Shown: positions 7,816-18,195 of the stretch, one piece after another | Layout of the letters: each line of letters opens with the position of its first letter | Numbering within the stretch: position 1 is the first letter of the stretch | Source: an uncultured Thalassolituus sp. | GTDB lineage: Bacteria; Pseudomonadota; Gammaproteobacteria; Pseudomonadales; Oceanobacteraceae | Length of the DNA stretch: 64,000 bases | Direction of reading: 5' to 3' | Assembly: GCF_950066645.1 (NCBI RefSeq) | Contig: NZ_CATMFB010000002.1 | Location: forward strand, 186,001-250,000 | Made by a program: the position numbers and the translations under genes | The notes under the pieces: model-generated | What the model was told of the DNA's origin: nothing | Databases searched by the model: none | What the model saw: the letters and a program-made list of their open reading frames with translations, nothing else

Positions 7816-10617
7816 ATGAAAAACTGGAGCATACGCAACCGTATTCTTTTTCTCGCTCTGCTCCCCGGTGTGCTGGTTTCACTGATTCTCGGCATATTCT
7901 TTATCTCGGGCCGCTCCAGTGACCTTCAGGATCTCTTGTCCCAACGTGCACTCGCCATGGCGAAACAGCTGGCTCCAACATGTGAATACGGTGTCATGAC
8001 CGGCAGCGTTGGCATTCTGCAGAACATTGCCAACAGCATGCTGGAAGAACGGGATGTCCGCGCGGTCAACCTGTACGACCAGGAAATGAATATTCTGGCC
8101 CATGCCGGCCCCCGCATGATCGCCAACCGCATCGGTTCTACCGTAGTTAAAGACAGTCAGTTACAGCTGGTCTACACCGACGGCTCTGTCCGGGTTAAAG
8201 CACCAATATTTGCCCAGAACCTGATTATTGCGGATCAGCTTTCAGATCAGTTTTATGCGCAGCCACGCAGCCCCGAAGAGGAAAAACTTCTGGGCTGGGC
8301 GGAAATTGAATTGTCGAGCACCAACACCCGTCTGGCGCAGTATCAGCATATCGCCAGCTCACTCTCGATTATTTCTATCGTTCTGTTGCTTTGTCTGGTT
8401 CTGGCCCTGCGCATCAGCCGAACCGTCGGCGAGCCCGTAAAAGATATTCTCAGAACACTGGATGATATCCGCGCCGGGCGTCTCGAAAGCCGTGTGCATA
8501 TTCACGAAGGCGCAGAACTGCAGGCGCTGGCCTCTGGCGTAAATGCTATGGCCTCTGCCCTGCAGCGCGCGAACATTGAATATCAGCAGAATATTGAGCA
8601 GGCCAACCGCGAAAACCAGGAAACCATTGATGAACTGGAAATCCGCAACCACGAGCTGACTCTCGGTCGTAAACAGGCTCTTGAAGCGAGTCGGATGAAA
8701 TCGGAATTCCTGGCTAATGTGTCCCACGAAATCCGTACACCACTGAACGGAATTATCGGCTTCTCTGAACTGCTTGAACGCACTCAGATCAGCGAACGCC
8801 AGGGAGATTATCTCCAGACCATCCGGCGCTCCTCCGAAGACCTGCTGAACATCATTAACGATATTCTCGATTTATCAAAAATCGATGCCGGTAAACTTAT
8901 TATTGAAAATTCCGGATTTAATCTGCGCGACGTTATTGAAGAGGCACTTCAGGTACTTGCTCCCGAAGCCGCATCGCGGGGAATTTCTTTAATACAGTGT
9001 ATATCTCCGGATATTCCGGGTCAGTTGTGTGGCGACCGTTTGCGGTTAAAGCAGATTCTGACGAACCTGATTAATAACGCCGTGAAATTTACACCGGAAG
9101 GCAGTGTGACTGTCCGTGTGTATCCCATCCGTCGGGAAAGCAGCAGCATTCAACTTCAGTTCGATGTCTGTGATACCGGGATCGGCATGACTCCGGAACA
9201 GCAGGACAGGCTGTTTCAGGCCTTTTCTCAGGCTGATGCCTCTATTGCCCGTCAATATGGCGGGACTGGCTTGGGGCTGATTATTTCGAAAGCGCTGGTT
9301 GAAACCATGAAAGGTGAAATCCGGGTCATCAGCAGCGAAGGTGAAGGCTCGACCTTCTCATTTACGATTCACGCCAATATTGAGTCTGGCAACAATGAGA
9401 ACCTGCCTGCACTCGAAGATCTGAGTGTGGCACTTATTGAGGATCAGGCGGACTGGGCAGAAGATACCGCGGGTCTGCTGGCTTACTGGCAGTGTCAGTA
9501 TCAACGCTTTGACAGCGCGGTTGAGTTCTTTTCCCATTGCACGAACCATCCGGACCAGCGTCCTGAATGCCTGATTCTGTCACTCGACCGCTCGGAAGTC
9601 GGTGCTCAGTATCTGGAAGACTGGTTCACGCTCTGCAGCGACATGGAAATCGCCGTCATTCCGATCATCCGCAACGGCAAAGACGGCGACGAGGCTGGCC
9701 TGCCTGAGCCTTCTCTGACACTCCATCGCCCCTTTACTCAGCACCGCCTGCTGACCCACCTGCAGAGCGCCACTGGTCGTACCGTCCAGAGTGAAACCGT
9801 CGCAGAAGAAACAAGGTTGCAGACCCCTCCCACCATCCTTGCGGTAGATGACAACGAGGCCAACCTGAAACTGGTGGTGACTCTGCTGCAGGAGCTGGGA
9901 GTCGATGTACTCGCCGCCTCTTCCGGATACGAGGCCGTCGCGATCGTGAGCCGCGAACAGGTCGACCTCGTGCTGATGGACATTCAGATGCCAGGTATGT
10001 CGGGGACAGAGGCTACCGCCTGTATCCGTGATATTCCCGGTAAAAGCACCCTGCCAGTGGTTGCTCTGACCGCCCACGCCATGGCCGATGAGCGTCAGGT
10101 ACTTATTCAGGTAGGAATGAACGATTATCAGACCAAGCCGGTATCACAAGCTCAGCTTGCCCGGATTATTGAGCGATGGACAGGCTACACCGCACCGGCA
10201 GAAACACCGGTAACCATTGCCCACCCAGGTAAAGACGTCGGACAGAATGTCATTTTCAGCACGCGCCAGGCACTGCATCATGCCAATCAGAACATGGGCC
10301 TGGCCGTCGATATGTTCGGAATGCTGCTCGACAATATGCAGGACGACAAAGAGAAAATTCTCACGCTCTGGGAAATGGAATCGTTAGACGAACTGCTTGA
10401 AGCGGTGCATCGTCTGCATGGAGCAACGCGCTACTGCGGCGTCCCTGCACTGCGTATCGCTCTGGATAAATTTGAAACACTACTGAAAGCAAATAAGGCG
10501 ACCGAATTTCCTCAGGCATTACGTGCCGTGATCGGGCAGATTGATGCTCTGGCGCAATGGGCACAGGACAATGACTGGGAAGCACTGCTTCAGGAAGACA
10601 GCACGGCAAACGCCTGA
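7816..10617 (+). CDS. gacS: tripartite hybrid sensor histidine kinase of the GacS/BarA family
   Basis: Inner-membrane sensor that phosphorylates the GacA/UvrY response regulator and so controls RsmA-titrating small RNAs. The 933 residues carry TM1 (about 10-32), a periplasmic loop, TM2 (about 180-202), a HAMP region, the kinase H-box SHEIRTPLNGIIGFSE with His304, N/G boxes (NLINNAVKFTPEG, DTGIGM, GTGLGL), a degenerate middle receiver, a receiver with Asp722 in LVLMDIQMPGMSG, and an HPt domain with His865 in VHRLHGATRYCG. The layout is that of GacS/BarA, and its proximity to cysM-rlmD-relA matches pseudomonads. No gacA is in the window. Its last 28 bases overlap acpS on the other strand. Confidence 0.93.
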   Translation: MKNWSIRNRILFLALLPGVLVSLILGIFFISGRSSDLQDLLSQRALAMAKQLAPTCEYGVMTGSVGILQNIANSMLEERDVRAVNLYDQEMNILAHAGPRMIANRIGSTVVKDSQLQLVYTDGSVRVKAPIFAQNLIIADQLSDQFYAQPRSPEEEKLLGWAEIELSSTNTRLAQYQHIASSLSIISIVLLLCLVLALRISRTVGEPVKDILRTLDDIRAGRLESRVHIHEGAELQALASGVNAMASALQRANIEYQQNIEQANRENQETIDELEIRNHELTLGRKQALEASRMKSEFLANVSHEIRTPLNGIIGFSELLERTQISERQGDYLQTIRRSSEDLLNIINDILDLSKIDAGKLIIENSGFNLRDVIEEALQVLAPEAASRGISLIQCISPDIPGQLCGDRLRLKQILTNLINNAVKFTPEGSVTVRVYPIRRESSSIQLQFDVCDTGIGMTPEQQDRLFQAFSQADASIARQYGGTGLGLIISKALVETMKGEIRVISSEGEGSTFSFTIHANIESGNNENLPALEDLSVALIEDQADWAEDTAGLLAYWQCQYQRFDSAVEFFSHCTNHPDQRPECLILSLDRSEVGAQYLEDWFTLCSDMEIAVIPIIRNGKDGDEAGLPEPSLTLHRPFTQHRLLTHLQSATGRTVQSETVAEETRLQTPPTILAVDDNEANLKLVVTLLQELGVDVLAASSGYEAVAIVSREQVDLVLMDIQMPGMSGTEATACIRDIPGKSTLPVVALTAHAMADERQVLIQVGMNDYQTKPVSQAQLARIIERWTGYTAPAETPVTIAHPGKDVGQNVIFSTRQALHHANQNMGLAVDMFGMLLDNMQDDKEKILTLWEMESLDELLEAVHRLHGATRYCGVPALRIALDKFETLLKANKATEFPQALRAVIGQIDALAQWAQDNDWEALLQEDSTANA

Positions 10618-10976
10618 ATAAGATGTCCTTCATCAGAAAGACTGAGCATAAACTGACGACCGCCGAGTCGTTTCATATGCTGCAACGCCGCCCCGTTCAC
10701 TGAGACCTCGGGGCACCCCTCCGCTGACCGGAGGATACAGAAATCCTGAAAGCTGACGCCCTGGCCAATCCCCGTCCCCAGGGCTTTGGAAAGCGCTTCT
10801 TTTGCAGCAAACGCCTTAGCAAGATAATTGCCGGGGCGTTTATGATCAGAAAATATCGTCCATTCCTGCTCGCACAGAATACGCCGGGCGAAGCGCTCCC
10901 CGTGTTCAGAAAGCGCAGCCTCAATCCGCGAACTGTCGAGCAGGTCAGTACCGATTCCAACCACCCCGGAATTCAC
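10590..10976 (-). CDS. acpS: holo-[acyl-carrier-protein] synthase
   Basis: Transfers 4'-phosphopantetheine from CoA to apo-ACP. The 128 residues hold the two family signatures: GIGTDLLDSSRIE near the N terminus (Mg-binding Asp) and AKAFAAKEALSKALGTGIG (Mg-binding Glu). Length fits the family (about 126). The start lies three bases after the pdxJ stop, the usual pdxJ-acpS arrangement. The 3' end overlaps the convergent kinase gene by 28 bases. Confidence 0.96.
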   Translation of the reverse strand: MNSGVVGIGTDLLDSSRIEAALSEHGERFARRILCEQEWTIFSDHKRPGNYLAKAFAAKEALSKALGTGIGQGVSFQDFCILRSAEGCPEVSVNGAALQHMKRLGGRQFMLSLSDEGHLIQAFAVLSS

Positions 10977-10979
10977 GAC

Positions 10980-11717
10980 TCAGCCCCGGGCCTTTTCGAG
11001 CAGTGCCCGCATTTCGCGAACCGCCGCATCCAGCCCACTGAAAACAGCACGCGCAATAATAGCGTGGCCGATATTCAGTTCATTCATCTGTGGGATGGCC
11101 GCAATCGCCTCGACATTGTGATAGTGCAGACCATGACCCGCATTTACGATCAGTCCCTTTTCTGCAGCGTAAGCTGCTGCATGACGGATCCGCTCCAGCT
11201 CTTCCTGAGCCTCTTCCGGAGTGTCTGCATCCGCGTACGCACCGGTATGCAGTTCAATGACCGGCGCGCCGGTGCGCACGGTTGCATCAATCTGAGCTTC
11301 TTCCGGGTCGATAAACAGAGACACTTCTGCGCCGATGGCAGCCAGACGGGCAACTGCCTGACGCACAGATTCTTCCTGGCCCGCGACGTCCAGTCCACCT
11401 TCAGTGGTCAACTCTTCACGCTTTTCCGGTACCAGGCAGCAGGCCGCTGGGCGGACGTCTTCTGCCAGTTTCAGCATTCGTTCTGTGACTGCCATTTCGA
11501 GGTTCATACGACTCTGTAGCGTCTGGGCGAGCAGTCGTACATCGCGCTCCTGAATATGGCGACCATCTTCCCGTGGATGCACCGTAATACCATCGGCACC
11601 AGCATGCTCCGCAACAAAAGCAGCCTGTACCGGGTCAGGATAAATGGTGCCACGCGCCTGACGCAGTGTCGCGACATGATCAATATTTACACCCAGTAAC
11701 ACCCTGGAACCTGCCAT
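10980..11717 (-). CDS. pdxJ: pyridoxine 5'-phosphate synthase
   Basis: Condenses 1-deoxyxylulose-5-phosphate with 3-amino-2-oxopropyl phosphate to pyridoxine 5'-phosphate, the ring-closing step of vitamin B6 synthesis. The 245 residues open with [16 protein letters not shown] and continue with [13 protein letters not shown], the [10 protein letters not shown]-like segment [12 protein letters not shown], and [10 protein letters not shown] near the C terminus. Length equals the family norm (about 243). It lies between recO (65 bases upstream) and acpS in the conserved rnc-era-recO-pdxJ-acpS run. Confidence 0.97.
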   Translation of the reverse strand: MAGSRVLLGVNIDHVATLRQARGTIYPDPVQAAFVAEHAGADGITVHPREDGRHIQERDVRLLAQTLQSRMNLEMAVTERMLKLAEDVRPAACCLVPEKREELTTEGGLDVAGQEESVRQAVARLAAIGAEVSLFIDPEEAQIDATVRTGAPVIELHTGAYADADTPEEAQEELERIRHAAAYAAEKGLIVNAGHGLHYHNVEAIAAIPQMNELNIGHAIIARAVFSGLDAAVREMRALLEKARG

Positions 11718-11782
11718 AATTTCCTCACTCAGTTCCGGCCACCCTGAAGGCAGACCGTCTTCATTCTGATAGTTTAAACGTT

Positions 11783-12430
11783 TCAGCGGCTGCGCCTGCT
11801 ATCGAGCAGTTCGCGACTGACCAGAGAGCGTGGCAGCACGGCATCGAGTGCAACCCTCAGGACCTGTCGGGCAACCAGAAGGGCTTGCCCGGATCCCAGA
11901 CGCCCCGCTCCGATATCAAGCAGTACCGCACCCGGATAACCTGACTCAGATTCAACGAAACCCGCAACCGCATCATAACGATAGCTTGCGGCTTTCACCA
12001 CCGGACCACCCTGCGCCTGATCCCAGGAAACGCCATAGCCGAGTTCGAGCAACAATCGCTGCTCAAACACCCGCAACCACGGCTCCGGTGAGGAGGTAGT
12101 TTCCAGTCCTTCAAGTGTCTGATGGTACAGCCGGTAAAGTGCAGGGACAGGCTCTGAACGCGGCAGAAGCAGCACCAGCAACTCGGTGATATAGAGCGCA
12201 CAGATCAGCGACCGCTCTTTCAGGTCAAAGCTTTTCCGGACCTCTGAGGCCTTCAGCCGCGACCAGTCGCGGCCAGTCTGCCAATCGCCTTCGCACAATT
12301 CAAAGAGGTCGGGTAACCGGGCTGGCGGTGAGACCCTGACGGGTACCAGCCCTTCTTCTGCCGAAAAGACATCCAGCAGATGGTCCCGTTCTGCGACGGG
12401 TTGTCGCCTGAGCAGGAACCAGTGCTTCAA
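11783..12430 (-). CDS. recO: DNA repair protein RecO
   Basis: RecO works with RecR and RecF to load RecA on SSB-coated gaps. The 215 residues start [23 protein letters not shown], the family's N-terminal OB fold that recycles the phrase 'R...E.D.L.D.F...G', then the helical part with [12 protein letters not shown]. The product is slightly shorter than E. coli RecO (242). The start follows the era stop by two bases, so the two are probably coupled. Identification rests on sequence pattern plus the fixed rnc-era-recO order. Confidence 0.92.
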   Translation of the reverse strand: MKHWFLLRRQPVAERDHLLDVFSAEEGLVPVRVSPPARLPDLFELCEGDWQTGRDWSRLKASEVRKSFDLKERSLICALYITELLVLLLPRSEPVPALYRLYHQTLEGLETTSSPEPWLRVFEQRLLLELGYGVSWDQAQGGPVVKAASYRYDAVAGFVESESGYPGAVLLDIGAGRLGSGQALLVARQVLRVALDAVLPRSLVSRELLDSRRSR

Positions 12431-12432
12431 AC

Positions 12433-13323
12433 TCAGTCCTGATCGTCGTATCCGAGGCTGCGTAATGCCCGCTCGTCATCCGACCAGTTCGACTTCACTT
12501 TCACCCACAGATTAAGCATCACTTTAGAATCGAACAGGGTTTCCATGTCCTTCCGCGCTTCCTGACCAATCTGTTTGATGCGGTAACCGCCATCACCGAT
12601 GACAATGCGCTTCTGTGAAGACCGCTCCACCAGAATCAGCGCACTGATTTCAATCAGACGGCCATCGTGAACAAATTCTTCAATTTCGACCGTCATCGAA
12701 TATGGCAGTTCATCCCCCAACTGACGCATGATTTTCTCACGCACAAGCTCTGCAGCAAGAAAGCGGGAGCTGCGATCAGTGATCTGATCTTCCGGATAAA
12801 AATACGGACTCTCCGGCAGATAAGTGGTGATCAGATGCTCAAGCCGTTCAACGTTGTGTCCGGTTTTCGCACTGAGTGGAACAATCTGATCCCACTTATG
12901 ACGACTGCTCAGCTCTTCCAGATACGGCAACATGTCGTCTTTTTCTTTAATGAAGTCGACTTTATTCACCACCAGAATCGCAGGTGCGCGCTGTTGCTTG
13001 ATCGTCTGCAGAACCATCTCGTCTTCTTCGGTCCAGCGCAGACGGTCAACCACCATCACAATCAGATCAACGTCTTTTACTGCGGTGGTCGCGGCACGGT
13101 TCATATAGCGGTTAATTGCTTTATCGTGTGCCTTATGAATTCCGGGAGTATCGACAAAAACAATCTGCGTATCGTTCTCGGTCAGAATGCCAAGTATCTG
13201 ATGTCTGGTCGTCTGAGGTTTACGTGAGGTGATAGAGAGCTTCTGCCCCAGAATCCGGTTCATCAGGGTTGATTTACCGACATTCGGGCGCCCTACGATG
13301 GCCACAAAGCCTGTTCGAGTCAT
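12433..13323 (-). CDS. era: GTPase Era
   Basis: Essential GTPase that binds the 3' end of 16S rRNA during 30S assembly. In the 296 residues: G1 [15 protein letters not shown]2 region [12 protein letters not shown]3 DTPGI, G4 NKVD, and a C-terminal KH domain with [18 protein letters not shown]. Length matches the family (about 300). The ATG overlaps the rnc stop by four bases, the classical rnc-era coupling. Confidence 0.98.
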   Translation of the reverse strand: MTRTGFVAIVGRPNVGKSTLMNRILGQKLSITSRKPQTTRHQILGILTENDTQIVFVDTPGIHKAHDKAINRYMNRAATTAVKDVDLIVMVVDRLRWTEEDEMVLQTIKQQRAPAILVVNKVDFIKEKDDMLPYLEELSSRHKWDQIVPLSAKTGHNVERLEHLITTYLPESPYFYPEDQITDRSSRFLAAELVREKIMRQLGDELPYSMTVEIEEFVHDGRLIEISALILVERSSQKRIVIGDGGYRIKQIGQEARKDMETLFDSKVMLNLWVKVKSNWSDDERALRSLGYDDQD

Positions 13324-14012
13324 TCTGCTGTCTCCGGGTCGAGACCCAAAATTTCAATCATCTGTGAAGCTGCGGACTGCTCAGCAATCCGGCGGCTACT
13401 GCCACTTGCAACGACCGCACGGTCAACCTCAGGGATACGACACTCTACGGTAAACATCTGCTCGTTCCCCGGCCCATCGACCTTAAGAACTTCGTATTTC
13501 GGCAGGCGTGATTTATTTGCCTGCTGATGCTCCTGCAGTCGGGTTTTAGGGTCTTTAATCGGGTCCTGCAGGCTCAGTTCCTGCAGACGACTGTCAAACC
13601 AGGTAAGAATCCGTTCGCGGGCGGCTTCCATCCCAGCGTCCAGATAAATCGCACCGATCACCGCTTCGACTGCATCGGCAAGAATAGACTCGCGACGGTA
13701 ACCGCCGCTCTTCAGCTCGCCGCTGCCGAGGATTAAGAACTCACCCAGATCAAAATCAAGCGCAATCTTCGCCAGGGTTTCCCCCTTGACCAAGCGGGCA
13801 CGTAAGCGTGAGAGCTTACCTTCTTTCGCCTGACCAAACTTACTGAACAGGGCATCCGCAATCACGAAATTAAGAATAGAGTCGCCAAGAAATTCGAGGC
13901 GTTCGTTATTGATTGAGGATTTACTTCGATGGGTCAGAGCAAGCTCAATAAGGCTTTCGTCGCGAAAGGTATAACCCAGTCGCTGAGAGAGTTTTAACAG
14001 AGGATTATTCAC
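13320..14012 (-). CDS. rnc: ribonuclease III
   Basis: Double-strand-specific endonuclease that processes rRNA precursors and some mRNAs. The 230 residues have the signature [20 protein letters not shown], the second acidic patch [15 protein letters not shown], and a C-terminal double-stranded-RNA-binding domain ([11 protein letters not shown] onward). The start codon is GTG and overlaps the stop of the DUF4845 gene (GTGA). Length matches E. coli Rnc (226). Confidence 0.98.
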   Translation of the reverse strand: MNNPLLKLSQRLGYTFRDESLIELALTHRSKSSINNERLEFLGDSILNFVIADALFSKFGQAKEGKLSRLRARLVKGETLAKIALDFDLGEFLILGSGELKSGGYRRESILADAVEAVIGAIYLDAGMEAARERILTWFDSRLQELSLQDPIKDPKTRLQEHQQANKSRLPKYEVLKVDGPGNEQMFTVECRIPEVDRAVVASGSSRRIAEQSAASQMIEILGLDPETAE

Positions 14013-14371
14013 TTGGTAAATTCTTTACGCTGATGAAAAGTAAGCACAACGTCGATATTACCGAGGAAGTGGCCACGATTTTCATAGGTCCAGTCCAGCA
14101 CGACACCCCCGCGTTCCCGGGTAATCACCACACCGTCGACAGACACCCGGATGTCGTTACTGCTCAGTCTGCGGGCGAGCTCTGCCCGGACATCGCGGAC
14201 TGAGGTCGTATTCCCGACTTTGCCACTTTCTTCCAGATTATCCAGGATAATCCCGACTTCCATATCGTCGAAATAAATGGGCACGATCACCAGCAAGCCA
14301 CGCAACAGGATCACCCCGACCAGAATCAGGGAGAGAAAAGTCACTGAAGACATGCCTTGCTGTGTTTTCAT
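14009..14371 (-). CDS. DUF4845 membrane protein
   Basis: A 120-residue protein with one N-terminal membrane segment (about residues 8-32, [22 protein letters not shown]) and a small periplasmic domain. It begins [12 protein letters not shown], like a pilin-type N terminus, a known trait of the DUF4845 family found between lepA/lepB and rnc in pseudomonads. Function unknown. It starts two bases after the lepA stop and overlaps rnc by four bases, so it belongs to the operon. In relatives lepB sits between lepA and this gene; here it does not. Confidence 0.88.
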   Translation of the reverse strand: MKTQQGMSSVTFLSLILVGVILLRGLLVIVPIYFDDMEVGIILDNLEESGKVGNTTSVRDVRAELARRLSSNDIRVSVDGVVITRERGGVVLDWTYENRGHFLGNIDVVLTFHQRKEFTK

Positions 14372-14373
14372 AA

Positions 14374-16176
14374 TCAGTCGTCCACTTTAAGAACAGCCAG
14401 GAACGCAGACTGTGGAATTTCCACGCTGCCGATCTGTTTCATACGTTTCTTACCTTCTTTCTGCTTCTGCAGCAGCTTCTTCTTACGGGAGACGTCACCA
14501 CCATAACACTTGGCGGTCACGTTTTTACGCAATGCTTTTACTGTAGTACGGGCAACAACCTGATTACCAATCGCGGCCTGAATCGCTACATCAAACATCT
14601 GACGAGGGATAAGCTCTTTCATCTTCTCGGTCAGCAGTGTGCCACGACGACGCACACTTTCACGGTGCATGATCACCGCAAGAGCATCAACCCGTTCACC
14701 GTTGACCAGAACATCCAGGCGAACCAGAGGCGCTTCCTGGAAGCGGCTGAAAGAATAATCCAGCGACGCGAATCCACGACTTGCTGACTTCAGACGATCG
14801 AAGAAGTCCATTACGACTTCCGCCATCGGAATTTCGTATTTCAGCGATACCTGACTGCCCGTGTACTGCATATCGACCTGCACTCCGCGTTTCTCAACAC
14901 AGAGGGAAATGACATTCCCGAGGTAATCCTGCGGCACGAGAATGCTGCATTCAGCGATAGGCTCACGCATTTCCTCGATTGAGCCAGCGTCCGGCAGTTT
15001 GGATGGGTTATCAACAAGCAGCGTCTCGCCCTTACGGTTAACTACTTCGTAAATTACCGTTGGTGCTGTGGTGATAAGATCCAGATCATATTCACGCTCA
15101 AGACGTTCCTGAATAATTTCCATGTGCAGCATCCCCAGGAAGCCACAGCGGAAACCAAAACCAAGTGCGTCCGAATTTTCTGGCTCATAAAAGAGCGAGG
15201 CGTCATTCAGAGAGAGTTTCTCAAGCGCATCCCGGAAGGCTTCAAAGTCATCTGAAGAGACCGGGAACAGACCCGCGTATACCTGAGGCTTAACTTTCTG
15301 GAAGCCCGGAAGCGACGACGTGGTATCCGCGTGCTTGGTGCTGACAATGGTATCCCCGACTGGGGCACCATGAATGTCTTTAATACTGGCAACCAGATAA
15401 CCCACTTCACCCGTGCCCAACTGAGGGCGTTTGGTCATTTTCGGGGTGAAATAACCGACATCGTCCACAATATGGTCGCGTCCGGTAAACTTCATCCGGA
15501 TCTTGTCGCCTTTGCGGATCGATCCGTTTTTCACCCGGATCAGCGACACAACCCCCAGATAAGAGTCAAACCAGGAGTCAATAATCAGCGCTTGCAGGGG
15601 TGCATCAGGATCACCCTCCGGAGCAGGGATATGCGCGACCAGGTCCTCCAGAACGTCTTCAACGTTAAGACCGCTTTTCGCACTGCAGCGTACCGCTTCG
15701 GTTGCGTCAATGCCGATGATGTCTTCGATTTCCTGCGCAACGCGGTCAGGATCAGCCTGTGGCAGATCCATTTTGTTCAGAACCGGGCGGACTTCAAGGC
15801 CCTGCTCAATGGCGGTGTAGCAGTTTGCCACCGACTGAGCTTCAACGCCCTGAGCCGCATCCACCACCAGCAGAGCGCCCTCACAGGCAGACAGCGAGCG
15901 GCTGACTTCATAACTGAAGTCCACGTGTCCAGGGGTATCAATGAAGTTCAGCTGATAAGTTTCGCCATTACGGGCGGTGTAGTTGAGCGTGACACTCTGC
16001 GCCTTAATGGTGATACCACGTTCACGCTCAATGTCCATTGAGTCAAGAACCTGCGCCTGCATCTCACGATCAGACAACCCACCACAGACCTGAATAAAGC
16101 GGTCAGAGAGTGTCGATTTGCCGTGATCAATGTGGGCGATAATGGAAAAGTTGCGAATGTGGTCCAGCTGGCTCAC
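14374..16176 (-). CDS. lepA: elongation factor 4 (LepA)
   Basis: Ribosome-bound translational GTPase, proposed to help 30S assembly and initiation or to back-translocate stalled ribosomes. The protein shows G1 [10 protein letters not shown]3 DTPGHVDF, G4 NKMDLP, and the LepA-specific C-terminal domain ending in [21 protein letters not shown] take the GTG at 16176 ([19 protein letters not shown]) because it gives 600 residues, the family size (599 in E. coli), and pseudomonads use the same GTG start. A longer frame from a TTG at 16233 would add 19 unconserved residues. It follows the mucD-type protease gene by about 110 bases. Confidence 0.97.
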   Translation of the reverse strand: MSQLDHIRNFSIIAHIDHGKSTLSDRFIQVCGGLSDREMQAQVLDSMDIERERGITIKAQSVTLNYTARNGETYQLNFIDTPGHVDFSYEVSRSLSACEGALLVVDAAQGVEAQSVANCYTAIEQGLEVRPVLNKMDLPQADPDRVAQEIEDIIGIDATEAVRCSAKSGLNVEDVLEDLVAHIPAPEGDPDAPLQALIIDSWFDSYLGVVSLIRVKNGSIRKGDKIRMKFTGRDHIVDDVGYFTPKMTKRPQLGTGEVGYLVASIKDIHGAPVGDTIVSTKHADTTSSLPGFQKVKPQVYAGLFPVSSDDFEAFRDALEKLSLNDASLFYEPENSDALGFGFRCGFLGMLHMEIIQERLEREYDLDLITTAPTVIYEVVNRKGETLLVDNPSKLPDAGSIEEMREPIAECSILVPQDYLGNVISLCVEKRGVQVDMQYTGSQVSLKYEIPMAEVVMDFFDRLKSASRGFASLDYSFSRFQEAPLVRLDVLVNGERVDALAVIMHRESVRRRGTLLTEKMKELIPRQMFDVAIQAAIGNQVVARTTVKALRKNVTAKCYGGDVSRKKKLLQKQKEGKKRMKQIGSVEIPQSAFLAVLKVDD

Positions 16177-16258
16177 AGAATAATCATCCGGTAGTAATAT
16201 CAAAGGGCGGATTTTACCTGAAGGGCTGTGCAAAGGCTATGCAGAGGGGGAAGAGTCA

Positions 16259-16277
16259 GGGCCGGCTGCTCCGGCCC
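16259..16277 (-). terminator. GC-rich hairpin after the periplasmic protease gene
   Basis: GGGCCGG-CTGCT-CCGGCCC, a perfect seven-pair stem nine bases beyond the protease stop codon. No U tract follows on the minus strand, so it may be a weak or factor-assisted terminator, or a processing site between the sigma-E operon and lepA. Confidence 0.4.
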
Positions 16278-16285
16278 CGATACGG

Positions 16286-17668
16286 TCAATCTATACGCAG
16301 TGGGATAAAAGAGGCCTGACCACGACGGACGATACGCATAGGAACGTTACGCTTTTCCGGCAAAGCAGCGATGATACGGTCAAAATCATCGACGCCGCGG
16401 ATGATCTCACCACCGATCATGGTGATCAGATCCCCCCGGACCACGCCCGCATTGGCGGCGGGGCCACGACGGACTTCTTTGACAATGACGCCGTTACCCA
16501 TGTCCTTACGCTGACGGTCTGTCAGCTCGGCCACCAGAACACCGATGCGGTTGCTCTGAGACTGCTCCGGCTCGGCATTACGTGCCAGAACATTACCGTC
16601 TGAATCAGGCATGGCGCCGATCTCTACCTCGATCTTTTTCTTTTTACCGCCACGTACCACGTCCAGCTTAGCGGTGTCGCCCGCCCCCAGTCGCCCGATC
16701 CGGTGAGGAAGGTCGGATGAAAGATAGATGTCATGACCATTCACCCGGGTGATGATGTCCCCACTCACCAGGCCAGCGGCTTCCGCCGGACTGTTTTCCA
16801 GCACCTGAACAATCAGTGCACCGGCCGCCCGGTCCAGCCCGAATGAGTCTGCCAGATCTTTACTGACTTCCTGAATCACGACGCCGAGCCAGCCCCGGGT
16901 CACTTTACCTTTGCTCTTCAGCTGATCAGCAACATCAAGGGCCACGTTGATCGGAATCGCAAACGAAACTCCCATAAAACCACCTGAGCGGGTGTAAATC
17001 TGAGAGTTAATCCCGACGACTTCGCCATCAAGGTTAAACAGGGGGCCACCTGAGTTACCCGGGTTGATCGCAACGTCTGTCTGAATAAACGGCACATAGT
17101 TTTCATTGGGCAGACTACGGCCTTTAGCGCTGACAATGCCTGCCGTCACAGAGTAATCGAAACCAAACGGTGACCCGATCGCAACGACCCACTCACCCAC
17201 GTCCAGCTTGTCTGAATTGCCGAGGCGCACCGTGGGTAGATTTTTCGCGTCGACCTTGAGGACAGCCAGGTCAGAGCTCGGATCAGCACCAACCAGGGTG
17301 GCTTCGAGTTCGCGGCGGTCATTCAGGCGAACGACAATTTCATCGGCATCCTGAACGACATGGTTATTCGTCAGAATGTATCCGTCTTTCGAAATGATAA
17401 ATCCGGAGCCCAGCGACTCGCGGTCCTGTTTCCCCCGCGGAGACGGCATAGGCGCACCGAAAAAATGGCGGAAGATTTCAGGCATTTCATCCGGCAGACC
17501 ATACTGCTGAGAGTAACGGTTCGCATTACCCGGATGCTGCACGGTACTGATATTGACGACGGCCGGAGATGCATCTTTGACCAGATCGCGGAAATCGGGC
17601 AGATCGGCCCTCGCCGCGCTACTGAAAATAACCAGAAAGCCAACAATCCAACGAATCGCTTTATTCAT
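16286..17668 (-). CDS. mucD: periplasmic serine protease of the DegP/MucD family
   Basis: Periplasmic chaperone-protease that degrades misfolded envelope proteins and damps sigma-E signalling. The start is set at the ATG at 17668 (MNKAIRWIVGFLV), which follows GAGGAA by eight bases and gives 460 residues with a cleavable signal peptide ending near ARA-DLP. The triad is visible: His in LTNNHVVQDADE, Asp in SSDLAVLKV, Ser in NPGNSGGPLFN. Two PDZ domains follow (RGWLGVVIQE onward and IGVLVAELTDRQ onward). An upstream in-frame ATG at 17689 overlaps the rseC gene and has no ribosome site. Position after the rseC-like gene equals algU-mucABCD. Confidence 0.95.
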   Translation of the reverse strand: MNKAIRWIVGFLVIFSSAARADLPDFRDLVKDASPAVVNISTVQHPGNANRYSQQYGLPDEMPEIFRHFFGAPMPSPRGKQDRESLGSGFIISKDGYILTNNHVVQDADEIVVRLNDRRELEATLVGADPSSDLAVLKVDAKNLPTVRLGNSDKLDVGEWVVAIGSPFGFDYSVTAGIVSAKGRSLPNENYVPFIQTDVAINPGNSGGPLFNLDGEVVGINSQIYTRSGGFMGVSFAIPINVALDVADQLKSKGKVTRGWLGVVIQEVSKDLADSFGLDRAAGALIVQVLENSPAEAAGLVSGDIITRVNGHDIYLSSDLPHRIGRLGAGDTAKLDVVRGGKKKKIEVEIGAMPDSDGNVLARNAEPEQSQSNRIGVLVAELTDRQRKDMGNGVIVKEVRRGPAANAGVVRGDLITMIGGEIIRGVDDFDRIIAALPEKRNVPMRIVRRGQASFIPLRID

Positions 17669-17681
17669 GCGTGTTTTTTCC

Positions 17682-18119
17682 TCATTCACACCCGCTGTTC
17701 AGGCCACGACAGCCTTCCAGAATACGTGGTTGCCAGCGCTCACGGTTACGTGATGCCAGCCATCGGGCCGAAAGCATTCCCAGAATCAGGCCCAGCATGC
17801 CACTGAGCATAGAGACCAGATCAGAGCCTCCCTGATATCCCAGCAGCGCCCCTCCAATCAACCCGGCAAGGGGCAGACCGTAAAGACTGAGCGCACTGAC
17901 CGCCAGAGAGCCCTGGGGCAACTCCAGTGTGACCTGATCGCCCACATGGAGAGCACGGCTGGATTCCACCCAGAGTCTCACCGGACGCCCCAGCTTACTG
18001 AGTGAATGCTGCCCACAACCCGCACGGGCACTGCAGGAACCACACGCACTCTGCTGGATGCCTTCAACCCAAACACCACCATCGCCGATTTCGACGACTT
18101 CGACAATTTCCTGGTTCAC
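17682..18119 (-). CDS. rseC: sigma-E regulator RseC/MucC
   Basis: Inner-membrane protein of the SoxR-reducing/RseC family; in pseudomonads it is the third gene after the sigma factor. The 145 residues begin with a short soluble part carrying four cysteines in QQSACGSCSARAGCGQH, the family hallmark, followed by two membrane helices (about 78-98 and 103-125). The gene lies between mucB/rseB (76 bases upstream) and the protease gene (13 bases downstream). Its exact role in sigma-E control is unclear even in model species. Confidence 0.92.
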   Translation of the reverse strand: MNQEIVEVVEIGDGGVWVEGIQQSACGSCSARAGCGQHSLSKLGRPVRLWVESSRALHVGDQVTLELPQGSLAVSALSLYGLPLAGLIGGALLGYQGGSDLVSMLSGMLGLILGMLSARWLASRNRERWQPRILEGCRGLNSGCE

Positions 18120-18195
18120 CAGTCTGACCTTACTTTACGAGTTTCAACGTTACGCCACATTTGACCACAGTTTATGCACGGTTGGCCCGCCGGAA

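Noticed and set aside
16177-16233. N-terminal extension of LepA from a TTG
   Set aside because: Homologues begin at the residue encoded by the GTG at 16176, and the extra residues are unconserved.
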